From Ctenosaura bakeri (Eukaryota > Chordata > Lepidosauria > Squamata > Iguanidae), in NCBI GenBank assembly GCA_948474755.1, contig CAOLHI010000649.1, positions 124,001 through 188,000 on the forward strand: DNA of 64,000 bases. Direction: 5' to 3'. This document shows, in pieces, positions 32,723-43,883 of this stretch (its first letter is position 1; each line of letters opens with the position of its first letter). The position numbers and the translations under genes were made by a program. The notes under the pieces were generated by a model. It saw only the letters and a program-made list of their open reading frames with translations. It searched no databases and was not told the origin of the DNA.

Positions 32723-33948
32723 TTGAGGAGTGTTATGTAAAAAAGAATCATTTTTTTTTCTGCACAGAAAAAGGTCTCTGGGACACTTTGGGATGCTTGA
32801 ATACAGGGAGAATACTACTCCAAAATATCAGTTTTCTCCCAGAATAGGACAAGAACTACACTTACTATAGTAACTACAGTCTTTGTGTGCATGGATGAAA
32901 TGAACAAAGATTTGCATCCTTAACCCTTGCTAATTTGTTCGACAGGATCACAAAACTGAGGAAGAAGATGGATGTGGATGATTCTCCCCGCTTCCTCTTT
33001 TCTAAAACATAAAGACTGTTCCATCAGTCAGCCAAATAACTGCACTAATTTTGCTGGAAAAGATGACACATTTGGAGACCTGTTCTTGCAGGCCCTCCTC
33101 CCCAAGACATCTGTGGCCACATGGGGTTGCAGGTCTAAAACAAAACACAGAAACTTCAGGACCTTCAGGGGATCATCCAGATAGCCTCCAAGGGACATTT
33201 TGAGCCCCTAAGCTGTGGGTTCTATGTGTACCATTTAGAGTGTTGATATGAATTCCACCAAGGATATCCTCAAAAAATAATAAAAGTGAGACTTCAAAAA
33301 AAAACCCAGTTTTAATTTGGATCTCTTCAACCAGAGGGAAATGAAATACCCCTTCAGAGAGAAGTTGCACTGAACCAGAGAATCATCTTCTCTAGAGTAG
33401 GACACATGGCTATCCTTATTAGAATATATGACAAGATGAATTCATATTATACTTTTGGTCTGAACTTATGTCTTTCCTCCCTTTCTGCTCTCAGGAAGTT
33501 TGAACGCTGTTGAAATTTGGCCTAAATAGTAGCTGTTTATTTTGATAAGATTGTTTTTCCATGTTTCCCTGGACATGCATTTGCATCATTACACTCTGAG
33601 AAGAGCTATTCATAATTATCAGGGAGATTGGGGCAGAGGGTTTAATGTTTGTTTTGTTTCATGGCTTTATTTTAGCTTCTCATTTCTTTTAAACTATATT
33701 TTGCTGGACAAAAATGTCATCTGGCTTTTGTATTTGAACCTATATGTTTGTCATGTTTTTAGTACTGCTGTGATTTTAAATCTTTATTTGATTATATTGT
33801 TCTATTATATAATTGTAGAACAGCTTGTGCATGTATGTGCCCTCAAATTGTGCCTGCCTTATATTTGTCGTTTAAATAGAAATTATTAATACATAGACAT
33901 TTGTACAACAGGGGGAAAAATCAAAATTTATAGTATTTATCAGCATAG
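32723..33948. other. Unique AT-rich DNA
   Basis: No gene recognised. The 115-codon frame at 33542-33889 is hydrophobic with several possible membrane stretches, but it lies in AT-rich DNA where such frames arise by chance, and I recognise no family. Confidence 0.5.
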
Positions 33949-34808
33949 TGTTACTACGGTTATGATATGTCTGGTGAGAGCACTAGATATCGTTTGATAT
34001 CAAATAATTTGGCCTTTACTTGACCTTTCTCTGCCACCCCGCTTCACGTATTTGCAGAGGTCCACCGGACAAGCACGTAATAGGCGCGACCGTTAATGGT
34101 TGAACATTCCAAACCCCATTTAGGCAGGCAGCTTAATGCCTCTTTGATGCTTAAGGGACCACTCCTTCTTGCAAACCAGCCTTGCTCAGCGTGACTTTAC
34201 AAAGACGCCCGGCCGAGTGCCGAGCCATTCCTTTATGTTGGGCCATTTGCATACTGGCCATACTATTGTCATCCAGCACTAAGCTCATCATGTAAAACCT
34301 GACCTTTTCCAATGCCTTTGTCCAGCTGCAAATTTCCTTTGTTCTCACCAAGCATGGCATGGCCTGTAGGTAAAATCCACCCTATAAAAACTTCCCAGTT
34401 CCAAGCCTTCCTCGGACTACTTTGGACTTCCATCCTGACTTGCTGTTGGTTTGTCCAGTGAGCTCCCCTCAGCGAACCGCGCTGAGCTTTCCTCCCCTCG
34501 ACCTCCTCTTCTCTCCAGGACTACAAGACCAGGGGTCATATTACCCATTCCCCCTAAACTCTTCATTTCTATTTCTCAGTTAGTTAGTGTATGTTGTGTC
34601 CTTCGTGTTGTTTGTCCATAATAAAAATATTATTTGTTACTTTAGAACTGTCTGACTGCTCTTCTGACCTGATGCTGTATACATAGGGTAAAAGATCCTA
34701 GCTAAAAGTTACCCTGCCTCTTGTTAGCTTAAGAGAGTGCTCTAGTCTAATTTCCGCCATCTTGTGTTTTTATTTGGTTATTTGGGTGACCCTCCTGGGA
34801 CCCCCACA
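33949..34808 (+). mobile_element. Solo LTR, family B copy 1
   Basis: The probable limits are TGTTACTACGG at 33949 and ACCCCCACA ending at 34808, giving the canonical TG...CA. A TATA box (TATAAAA) is at 34383-34389 and an AATAAA signal at 34620-34625, so U3, R and U5 are all present. The first 260 bp match 63723-64000. The flanks ATAG and ATAC are a possible imperfect 4-bp duplication. No primer-binding site or coding region follows, so I call it a solo LTR. Ty3/Gypsy or retroviral origin cannot be decided here. Confidence 0.7.
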
Positions 34809-35295
34809 ATACAGGGTAACAACAGCTTTTCAGTGATGGGGGAAGATCTGCCTTTCATACATATTCCCATACACCATCATGTTGTGGAATCTATGAAAAA
34901 AATAGGAAATGTCCAGGAAACATGCCCAGGAAACATAACTGCAAGTTAATTTTCCCCAATTTTGTGTTGGTACCACAATGCCTGTAGAAACTGAATCACT
35001 CTTAATTAACATTACTGTTTACTGTAATACTTAGAAGTCTACTCCATGTTTCCTGGGTGGATTGGAATCTAGAGCAGAACTAACTTTGACTTTATTTGTG
35101 CTTAAGGCTCTAGCTGTCTCCAGGGGTTCTGAGAGTGGTTTCAGGTTCCGGTGATTTGCGGTGGGGGGGCTGGAAACTTGTTTTTTCTTTCAGAATGCCT
35201 CAGGTCTTTATGGGGAGAGGAGAGCACACAGTCAGTTGCTACCGCTAAACAGCAATCTCCTGCCCTCCCAGACCACCTGCCTGACTTCACTCTTT
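34809..35295. other. Unique DNA, nothing recognised
   Basis: No gene or repeat recognised before the MITE. Confidence 0.5.
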
Positions 35296-35716
35296 GTCTT
35301 TTTTTGCACCTTACCTTTGTCACAACAGTGGGGAGCAGCGCTCACGTGAGCAACCATTCTCACGAGCCACTCACGGCAGCTCTTCTTTACTTGCTGGTTG
35401 CGCGACCGTCACGCTAGCGCCTCGCCCTTCCCTTTCGCAGCGCAGCCTGGGAGCTGTAGGCTGCGCTGGGGGAAGGAAGCGCGACCGCCCCGGCTCGCCG
35501 ACGCACTGCACGCAGATAAATGCGTGAGGTTGCCGCAAGCATTGCGCGACCGCGCATTATTTTCAGCTTTAATCCGAAAATAAAAAATGTGCGTGCACCC
35601 CGCTTTAGCCTCCTGAGCGCCGTGTGTCTGGGAGTGCGTCGTATGGACCGATACTCCCATTCATGCGATGCTCAAGGGGCGCTCACACACACAAAAAAAA
35701 TGCGTGTGAAAAGGGC
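35296..35716 (-). mobile_element. CpG-rich MITE (group 2), reverse orientation
   Basis: The interior is the reverse complement of 40300-40729. Examples are 'ctgggagctgtaggctgcgctgggggaaggaagcgcgac', 'ccccggctcgccgacgcactgcacgcag' and 'gcatgcgatgctcaaggggcgc' order. The right end is GTGTGAAAAGGGC; the left end is eroded to GTCTTTTTTTGCAC. No clear TSD (TCTTT against CAAGG). The very high CpG density from 35330 to 35660 belongs to the element, not to a promoter. Overlapping frames of 60-88 codons here are CpG-driven and not genes. Confidence 0.75.
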
Positions 35717-36364
35717 CAAGGCTGCCCCTCCACCATGGGCCCCTTGATGGCCAGTCCAGACCAGCCAGGAGAGATGTTCAGGAGCTGCTCATTTCGGCAG
35801 AGGAGTTAGTGAAGAATTGGGAGATCTGCTACTTGTCCTCCTCCTTCTTCAGGTCACCGAGACCACAGTGGGCTGATCACCTCTGGATCTCTGTTTCCAG
35901 CAGTTGTGACTATTGTTAGAGGTCTTGCATTTTACCTCTGGTTTCTCTCAATACCTGTCCCCTCATTTCCTTCCTCCCACTTTCTGACCCTACTGTTAAT
36001 ATTGTTAATATTGTTACTGTTGTTACTATCACTGTTGCTACTGTTAATATTGTAAATGTAGAATTTTGTGTATCTTTATTATTTTCTTTTAAAATCAGTG
36101 CTTTGAAAATGGATGTGAAAAACAATTGATAAGTAATGATACTACCAAGAAAGACAAAAATACAGGCAGCATAGTTGGGTCCCCTGACATCAACCCTGGC
36201 TCTTTCTAGAAGCTGGCCAGACAGTCACGAAAGCTTCTGGTAGGCATCCGATGAAATATTTGTTTGATACAAATGGGTATTGCTGCATAATCTTATTCTG
36301 CTTAGATCACTTTTTTGCATTTTTATGAGTCCCCAAAGAATGTTCTATTTATCAAATCTACCCA
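35717..36364. other. Unique DNA with ATT/GTT-rich patch
   Basis: A run of 'gttaatatt' and 'gttactgtt' words at 35993-36050 forms a degenerate trinucleotide-like patch. No gene recognised. Confidence 0.5.
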
Positions 36365-36369
36365 CTAAG

Positions 36370-36672
36370 GCCTTTTCCACACAGGGTTTTTGAAACGGCA
36401 CAGTCCATCCTCCAAGGAGGAGGTCTGCACCTCAGACTGGACTGGGTCGAACCTATTTAAGGTAGATCTGCACCTCAGTCTGGTCCAGAACAACCCCAAG
36501 TGGTCCTCCAGTGTGCTTTTGAAAGACCTGATTTTTCCGGTCTTTCAAAAGCATGCAGCGCGCCACTGCGAGCCTGTTCCCTTATGCAGATTTGCAGGCT
36601 TGCACCAATGCAAGCCTGCAATCTGCCCAGGGGCGGGCTTTAGGCTGGTGAGCTTCAGCAGTTGGTCGAGTC
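36370..36672 (-). mobile_element. Truncated MITE (group 2, second subfamily)
   Basis: It begins GCCTTTTCCACAC, preceded by CTAAG, which fits the CNNNG target pattern. The interior matches the reverse complement of 54070-54518: 'aaacggcacag', 'gaggtctgcacc', 'gcagatttgcaggc.tgcac', 'gggcgggctttaggctggtgagcttc'. The distal end is lost at about 36672. Confidence 0.7.
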
Positions 36673-36694
36673 AAGTATTTTTTTTTAATTTACT

Positions 36695-36900
36695 GCACTT
36701 CATTATTTAATTTATATACCATCTTTCTTCTGATGTGGGATCATGCAACAAGGTTAAAACAAGCTGCAACTAAAAATGTGATGATAAAAAGTTTTTAAAA
36801 AAATTAAACAAACAATCATATTAAAGCACTACTAATTCAGAACAGTATTAAATCATTTAAAAACATAACAGTAAAGTACAGTGCACACTTGTGCCCCATT
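36695..36900 (-). mobile_element. LINE/SINE 3' end, antisense (L2-like)
   Basis: TTTAATTTATATACCATCTT then 'tcttctgatgtgggatcatgcaacaaggttaaaac' follows the complement of the 'ggatataaataaa' type of ending, comparable to 20047-20200. The remainder is A-rich and degenerate. Confidence 0.4.
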
Positions 36901-36954
36901 ACAAGACCAAACCACCTAGTAGTCAGAATTCTGTTAGAGAGATATGCTTATCTG

Positions 36955-37345
36955 TGCAGATGTTCTTTTTTGGGTGCTGTTCCCTTGCTCTTTCTGCAGT
37001 GTCTAAAGTCCCTGCCCCTTGACTGAAATACAGCCAGTTTGTGCTGCAAGCAGGCAGCATCAGAGCAATGTCTGGCTACCTCTCTGTAGCCAGACACACA
37101 ATAATGAAATGAGCAGTGAGATTGTGGTGGACCTCCAGGGGTCTCACTGCTGCTGTAATAATTGTACATCTGACTATGGGACATATAACCAGACACTTGT
37201 CCAATCCTGCCTACTTGCATGGAATGGCCGTGTGGGACAACTTCAAGAGCTTTACAGCAAGTCAGGGGGAAGGATATATGACTCAGCATAGCATAAATCT
37301 GAATGCAGATATTTATGCTGCACTGAGGGTATGCTGGATAAGATC
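36955..37345 (+). repeat. Unclassified interspersed repeat, copy 2
   Basis: Same order of blocks as 9090-9440: GCCAGACACACAATAATGAA at 37089, 'catggaatggccgtg' near 37218, 'cagcaagtcagggg' near 37256 and 'tatttatgctgcactgagggtatgctgg' near the end. It contains long frames on both strands (90 and 113 codons), but they share no frame with copy 1, so coding is unlikely. Confidence 0.5.
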
Positions 37346-37403
37346 AATGCCTGTTTAAATTTTTAAAAATCTTTACCTGCTGGCAGATGGAAAGCAAGAC
37401 CCA

Positions 37404-37632
37404 CCATGGTGTGGTGGCTTGAGTGTTGAATTAGGACTCCAGGATTCACAATCTGAATCCCTATTCAGACATGGAGACTCACTAGGTGACCTTGGGCAAG
37501 CCATGCTCTCTTAGCTTTAGAGGAAGGCAATGGCAAATCCCCTTTGACCAAATCTTGCCAAGACAACTCCAGGAAAGGTCACCTGAGGGTCTCCATAAGC
37601 CAGGAATGACTTAATGGCACACAAACAACAGA
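37404..37632 (+). mobile_element. CORE-type SINE with BovB-like tail
   Basis: The head 'catggtgtggtggcttgagtgttgaattaggactcc' is the tRNA-like part, with a degenerate B box 'tctgaatccc'. The core 'aggtgaccttgggcaagcc' follows, then 'ggcaatggcaaatcccc', then the tail 'ccataagccaggaatgacttaatggcacacaaacaaca'. It is nearly full length, and related copies are at 27158, 42643 and 48533. Confidence 0.8.
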
Positions 37633-37639
37633 AGGAGAG

Positions 37640-37760
37640 CAGAGAAGGGGGCATCGTAGCTTCCTGTGGGAGGAAGTTTCACGCCTGGCAGTAGCCACTA
37701 AGAAGGCCCTCCAGGTATGCTCATGGAAACATCAAAATGATAGGATATGTAGCCATGCAG
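37640..37760 (-). mobile_element. Small L2-like fragment, antisense
   Basis: 'cttcctgtgggaggaagtttcacgcctggcagtagccactaagaaggccct' follows the complement of the L2 3' coding end ('LWNSLP' region). Short and eroded. Confidence 0.4.
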
Positions 37761-38906
37761 TGCTGCCACCACTGAGAAGAAATGAAGTTGCCTTCAGGAA
37801 GCATCACTGTAACTCACTCAACACACACTTTTAATTGCAATGACAGAAGACTTGCCAAAGGAGCGGTTGGGTTTTTGTTTTGTTCTGTTTTTTCCTTCAT
37901 GAAAACCATGTTCTTTTGGCTTAGCCCTGGGCTAAGAGCAAACCTGTTTCATAGACACTGAAAACGCATTTGGTGGTTTAAAATGTGCATGATGCATACA
38001 GCACACAGTGCCTAATTGGCTGCAGAGTGTACTTGGGAGGAGGGCATGCATTTGTAAGATGTGGGGGAGCCCCAAGGCTACTGACCTGGTGTCCTAACCA
38101 TATATTCAATTGTGCATTTATAACATCTGTTTATTCAGAGTTCTGTTTCTACTATTAGGGAGAATAGCTGCTACTTAACTATTGAGTTTTGAAATGGAGG
38201 GGGGAATTTGCCCAACCCTACTCAGTTCTAAAAGCCTGGAAGTAAGAAACCATTTCAGTACTAAGACGGGCAGCTAATACTTTCAAAGGAGTTGCTCTGG
38301 TTTCAAATGGCTCATCTGGGAAATCTAAGGAAATGAATCACAGCAAACAGCTGGGTTTTAAAATAATAATTTAAAAAATGATACTGGCAGATGTCCATCA
38401 TATGCCAGTAAAAGTCCAGCAAAATCAGCAAGTACAGTCCATTACTTATTGTAGATTTGTTGAGCTTTCAAAATGTGGCTTTGTTTCCATTTTACTAGGC
38501 TTAGAATGCGTGTGCTATATATAGTTTGTATGTTCCAATGACGGGAAGAACACACAGATCAATTTGCCAGTCAACATGGAACTCTGAATGTTTAAAATGA
38601 ATAGATTTTTATTGACTTCTTGCCTCCTTTACTAAAAGTGACTAGAGATGATTTCAAAAATGTTCTTCTGCTTGTTTTTCCCCATGGAATTAAGGCAGGA
38701 AATCTGATAATGGAAGTTTGGCAAATCTTTATCTGATGTAATGCTGATTGCTCAAACAAACTGTTCCAAATGCGTGCTTATGGATAACTTGAATATATTC
38801 ATTGATTGCTTAATGCAGGAGTGGGCAAGGTGTGGCCTTAGGTCTAAATGAAGCTTCCATGACTCTTTCTGTGGCCTTCGCCCTTTCCACATTCCCTTGA
38901 CCACTC
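37761..38906. other. Unique DNA, nothing recognised
   Basis: No gene or repeat recognised. At 38816-38840 'caggagtgggcaaggtgtggcc' resembles one end of a common hAT MITE, but no second end is seen. Confidence 0.5.
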
Positions 38907-39157
38907 CTTTTCTGCACTGGCATAGGGATGGAAGGGCGAGGAGCGTGGTGCACCCTGGGTGGCACTTCTTTGGGGGCACTGCTGCTCCTTACCGACCCCA
39001 CTGTGCGCTGTTGGCCCTCCCACACATATTGTTGCCCCTCCCATGCGTGCCATTGTCCCTCCCACATGTGCTGTTGCCCTGCCCATGCATGCTGTCACCC
39101 CATGCACATCCCTCTGCCCCTACCCTGCTTGCACCAAGCTATACCACTGCTTCTCTG
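38907..39157. mobile_element. hAT-type MITE with 8-bp TSD (group 1)
   Basis: The element proper is 38915-39149 (235 bp). It starts CACTGGCATAGGGATGG, and the complement of its end is CAGTGGTATAGCTTGGTG. Flanks CTTTTCTG (38907-38914) and CTTCTCTG (39150-39157) match 7/8. Inside, 'gtgcaccctgggtggcacttc' matches the complement of the larger member at 45112-45147. The middle holds about five degenerate units of 'ttg.ccctcccaca.gtgc' (about 21 bp), which produce open frames on both strands. Confidence 0.8.
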
Positions 39158-39244
39158 GCCCCCAAAAGGGCTAATTGCTCCTTTAGCAATTTGCTATTTA
39201 AATAAATTGCAGGGTTGCACTGTTCATCATTAAAACTGTGTGCG

Positions 39245-39345
39245 TGTGTGAGTATGAGTGTGTGTTTGTGAGTGCACTCGTCTTCAAGTCACCTGTTGAT
39301 CTATGGTGATCCCATCAGTCCCATAACTTCTTAACTGGAAGTAAG
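39245..39345 (-). mobile_element. BovB-like SINE tail fragment
   Basis: 'gtgtgtgagtatgagtgtgtgt' then 'cttcaagtcacctgttgatctatggtgatcccat' is the complement of the tail shared by the 5S-headed SINEs. The head is absent. Confidence 0.55.
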
Positions 39346-40294
39346 GCACTCACAATATATGGGATTCACTTTTGAGACATATACAGAGTTCAGCATTTAC
39401 TATCAAGCATTAATTAGCTCATTGTTGGCATACTTGGGAGAATAAGAATTAGTAAAATCATAAAGAATTCATAGCCCTGTTATTTTGAAATGAGTTGGTG
39501 ATTCTGAGCCATTCATTACTGATCTGTGAGAACATGTTTAATAAATATCCAAACAAGCTGTAAAAGTTGGGATAGAGATGTGTTAAATATGGGGTTTTTG
39601 TTGTGTTGTGCTGTGTTGTGTGATCCCCAAATACTGAGTGACCAACTGATTGTCTCAGTGCCCTCTTCATCTTGAGATCTATGGCAACTCCTCAACTCCC
39701 TACTTCACCCACCTCTAAGACTATCCTGAATCTCTCTCCAATGCAAGGTCCTTTTCCTGTGTTAAATACCTGCCTGCATATTTCTATCTGGGATTCAAAT
39801 GCCACTGTGATTGATACCCTTGTAGGAACTTCAGTACAAAGCAAGATGTTCTTGTAATGCATATGTTTTTAAAAGTCATTGTCCATTGTGTTCTCATGAC
39901 TCCATTCACCAATTTTCCTTCCATCCTGGGGAGTCCTAAAGTATTAAAGAACATTTCATTCACTTTGAAAGTCCATGTTTCTGCCAGGTGGTGGATGCAG
40001 AGGTATTTATCTACATACTCTAGGCTGCCTATTATTTTCAAACAGTCATAATTTAGAGATCCATAGTAGTGCAATTACCCAGTTGGGCTGTGGGGCTCAG
40101 ATCACATCTTTCTGAACTTGCTTTCAGGAACACTGTCCTAAATCCAATTGTGAATCCCAATCAGAATAGACCATTGACTCAATAGACCATTGACTCAACT
40201 ACTGAATGGTGAAATCAGCAATACTTGTGTAAATTCCATCGATCAGTTGAGGCTACTCAGAAACTCTGGAACTGTTTCTAAGAGAGGAGCTCAA
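39346..40294. other. Unique DNA, nothing recognised
   Basis: No gene or repeat recognised. The frames at 39784-40074 (minus) and 39857-40051 (plus) have no domain. Confidence 0.5.
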
Positions 40295-40734
40295 CACTGG
40301 CCCTTTTCGCACGCAGTTTTTTTTGCGCAAGTGCCCCTTGAGCATCGTGTGAATGGGAGCATCGGTCCGTACGATGCACTCCCACTCACGCGATGCTCAG
40401 GAGCCTAAAGCGGGGTGCACACGCATTTTCTTATTTTCGGCTCTAAGCCGAAAATACTGCATGCTCGCACAATGCTCGCAGCGCCCTCACGCATTTACCT
40501 GCGTGCGGTGCATCGGCGAGCCGGGGCAGTCGTGCTTCCTTCCCCCAGCGCAGCCTACAGCTCCCAAACTGTGCTGTGGAAGGAAGGAGTGGGGCGCGAG
40601 CGTGACGGTCACACTACCAGGAAGCAACCTGCGGGACAAAGGAGCAGGGAAGTGGCAGCGTTTCGGACTAGGCTTCTCGCATGAGACACACACCTCCAGC
40701 CGCGCAAATGGGTAACGTGCGAAAAGGGCCACTG
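40295..40734 (+). mobile_element. CpG-rich MITE with 5-bp TSD CACTG (group 2)
   Basis: The element proper is 40300-40729 (430 bp). Ends GCCCTTTTCGCAC and GTGCGAAAAGGGC are perfect 13-bp inverted repeats, and the TSD CACTG is perfect (40295-40299 and 40730-40734). An internal hairpin, ATTTTCGGCT with AGCCGAAAAT, lies near 40433-40455. CpG density is high. The 120-codon plus-strand frame at 40353-40715 and the overlapping frames carry no transposase motif. It is the best preserved copy of its subfamily here. Confidence 0.9.
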
Positions 40735-42642
40735 ACCAGGCTGGTCATGATTAATTTTGACTTCACAAAACAGTGAAAATATAGTATGTTGCATTTAAAA
40801 ATCATTGTCATCATATCATCATTATCCAACTGAGGATGGTAATAAGCTGAGTATCATGAAAGCAATAGCAGAACAATGATCATATACTAAACATCTAATT
40901 GATAGTTCTCAAGAGGGCTCAACTACACAGGAGTCTTAATGGTCCAATTTTGTGTGAACATGAGGCCTAGTCTTGGGGATTGAGCCTCCATGCCCCCACT
41001 CCCTCCATTTTGAGGTCTATGGGTCTATTTTAGGTGGAATGATCATCTAATGGGAAAACTTGGGGGGGAAACCTAGACAGAACTAAAACCATGTCTCACC
41101 TAATGTAAGAAAGACCATGTCTTATATCCACTAGGATACACAAAATGACGGAGAACTGTTAATTGAAGACCAGTTGTTCCCCAGTTTAAATTAGCCTGCA
41201 GTGGAATCTCTTGTGTGTGCTACAAAAAATTCTAGCTACCCAACATATCTCCCAGAAAGTCACAAGAGAAAAATCTTGATGCCTATTAAGTGTAATGATG
41301 CACTGAGCAACCTGTAAAATTCTGACCTGTTGGCATTTTATAGGATCCATTTGAGAAGCACATTTTCCTAGGAGTCAGCTAGTAGGAAGGGGCACCCCTT
41401 CCACTTACCCTTTATATACATTCACATATTCTATTGCTTTTATGTTTGATTGGCTCTTCTATACATTTAGTACGGAAGATACATATTGGCTTGAGATTCT
41501 TATTTTAAGATGCCAGACTGCTTTTGACAAATGCAGTGTCTGATGAAGCTGAAATGGTTAGCCTGCTAAATGCATTTTAAAACATCTTCTCTATAAGAAG
41601 TGGTTTCTTCCTTGCTGAAGGCTTCAGCATGAAATGAACAGTCCCTTAACAGCTAAAGCAAGTTCTTTGATTTCAGGGAATTTAGGAGCTTTACTAACAT
41701 TTACAGTCCTGATTATTTTCAATGCCTCCTTTGAAATATTTCTTCCCATATTGTACAAACAAAAACAGCCACACTCAAGCTTCCACTCTGCCGAACTGGG
41801 TAGTTTCCTTTGGTTTCAGTGAAAGCCATTTCCCTCCCTCCTCCTCTGAATTTTATGACCTGATATTCAAGGTTCAGGAACTCACTTGTTATTTTTCCTT
41901 GTTATTTGACGTGGGTAGAAAGAATGTTATTCTTCCTTAGGGAGGTGTTTGGCATTGGGTATGCTGGAATTCTAACAGTGTACTGAAAATAAATTAAACT
42001 CACATCCCCTCGCCTGAACTATTTCTCCTCTGATTCAGCAATAACAAAGGTTGTCTCTTTGGCTGACAGTTTTCAAGGGCTATCAGGTGACAACTGTTGA
42101 CTGTCCTATTTCTTATCAGTAAAATTTAGAAGTACATAATGGATATATATATATTTGTAGAATCAAATCCATTAATATGTAGTAAATTTCAAAAGTATCT
42201 TCACTCAACACCAGTATATGAACCAGTTTGCAACTACAAGATAATAAGTTATCTGCATATGCTAATTTAGACAAGCCTTCTTGGATAGATTAATGCTGCA
42301 CAACAACCAAAATGCCCTTTCACCCATACCTGCCACCTGATTTTTGATAATGGGGAGGATGGCCATGAATACCAACTTAAGTCATCAGGCTGGTTCTTGA
42401 CAACTGATTATATGAACCAATATGGCACATAGGTACTGCCTTGGTACAAATAATGCATAACCAATTACTGGGACAGCAAAATGTGCAAAATAAACCCAGG
42501 AAAGAGAAGGCATCACAGACTGTTCTGTATAACATTTGGAAACTAACTGCCAAATACAATACCACTACATACCAATTTCAATTACAAGAGCAGATACTCT
42601 TGAGACTGTGGGACTCCAAAAGTGAGGAATTTTGGGTATACT
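40735..42642. other. Unique AT-rich DNA
   Basis: No gene or repeat recognised. A short TA run lies at 42144-42153. Confidence 0.5.
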
Positions 42643-42855
42643 GTTTTGAGGGCTGGACTAGGAATCTGGAGACAAGTTTTTAAATCCTTGCTCAACCATG
42701 GAAATTTGCAAGGTTACCTTGGTCACCCAAGGTCAAATAGTCTCAGTATTAGAAGGCAGCAATGGCAAACCTCATGTGATTAATTTTGCCAAGAGAACCC
42801 CTTGATGGGGTTAACATAAGCCAAACTTAACTTGATGGCACAACAATAATAAAGG
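42643..42855 (+). mobile_element. CORE-type SINE, eroded
   Basis: 'tttgagggctggactaggaatctggagac', then 'accttggtcacccaaggtc', then 'ggcagcaatggcaaacctc', then 'ttgccaagagaacccc', then 'cataagccaaacttaacttgatggcacaacaataat'. The parts occur in the same order as at 37404-37632. Confidence 0.7.
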
Positions 42856-43439
42856 ATTTATTCCCTGCTCCTTACCTTCCTCATCTTTTATGTCATTTTA
42901 TGTCATCATATCTCAAATTGCAACTGAATCTATTTTTACTGATATTGCACCACTAACATTGCAAATGAAAAAAAGAAGAAGAAACACATGAGCAAAAATA
43001 TTAACACAGGACAAATAGATTTGCATATCCGTGTGTGCGCGTGCGTGCATGTGTGTGCAAATCTAGAAATTATTAATATAAATCAAATGCAACTACACTA
43101 CATTTTTTCCTTATAAGTTATCTGCATTGGTGAAACATTGCTATCTAGGAGCTGAGTGCTGAAATCTTTCCTATTTGTTTCTTGTACTACTTTATCTTTG
43201 AACCAGACTTGGACTTCACAGACATGCAAACAGAGCAAGGATGGCAATCTTGTGAACCCCAATGCCATTAGCCCCACAGGGCAATTTTTAAACAAAATCA
43301 ACATGAAATGAACTTCCAGTCATGTCCAGAGTTATTTGAGCGAGTTGATATGCCCCCCCCCACAAAGGGTTCTGGAACTATTAAAATAGCCCTCAAGGCC
43401 ATTTGCTACAAAATCCTGAAATTTTTAGACTGGGTGGTA
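42856..43439. other. Unique DNA with an alternating GT/GC tract
   Basis: 43030-43059 is a 30-nt strictly alternating pyrimidine-purine tract (CGTGTGTGCGCGTGCGTGCA and on). No gene recognised. Confidence 0.55.
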
Positions 43440-43605
43440 TTCAAAATTTCCTGCTGGAGAGCTCTAGTGTTCTACTAGAGAGCTCCAGTAAGAACTCCAG
43501 CTCTCTGGAAGAAAATTTTAACTACCTCACCAAACTACAAATCCCAGGGTTCTGTATGATGGAGCCATGGCAATTAAAGTGGCATCAAATTGCTATAATT
43601 GTGAA
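43440..43605. mobile_element. MITE fragment, 'ctacaaatcccagg' type
   Basis: CCAAACTACAAATCCCAGGG then 'ttctgtatgatggagccatggcaattaaagtggcatcaaattgctataattgtgaagtgtag' is the right half of a known MITE type; compare 60640-60862. A short inverted pair, 'gagctctagtgttctactagagagctc', lies near 43458-43486. Confidence 0.55.
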
Positions 43606-43883
43606 GTGTAGGCATATTGTTAGAGTGGGGCAAATGGCCGCCCTACCAAAAAAGTTGCAGCCCTACCTAGCACCTCACTCTTGTGTATCCTATGGCTATT
43701 CCTGGAGCAGAAGAAGCACCTGCAGAACAAGGCCTGTGGGTTTTTTTTTTTCTTTTCATTTATTGTGTTTGTAGTGTTGTTACATTGGATAGGGGATGTG
43801 GATCCAGTAACTTTAGTCCTGAACAGATTACAGAGTGGAATGGGGTGTCATAAAGCTCTGTCAAGCAGGACAAACCTAACTGT

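Noticed and set aside
33542..33889. Hydrophobic 115-codon frame as a membrane protein
   Set aside because: AT-rich DNA gives Phe/Leu/Ile/Tyr-rich frames by chance; no family resemblance or splice context.
35151..35809. CpG island with several overlapping frames, as a promoter and first exon
   Set aside because: The CpG-rich block coincides with a MITE that also occurs at 40300-40729 in the other orientation.
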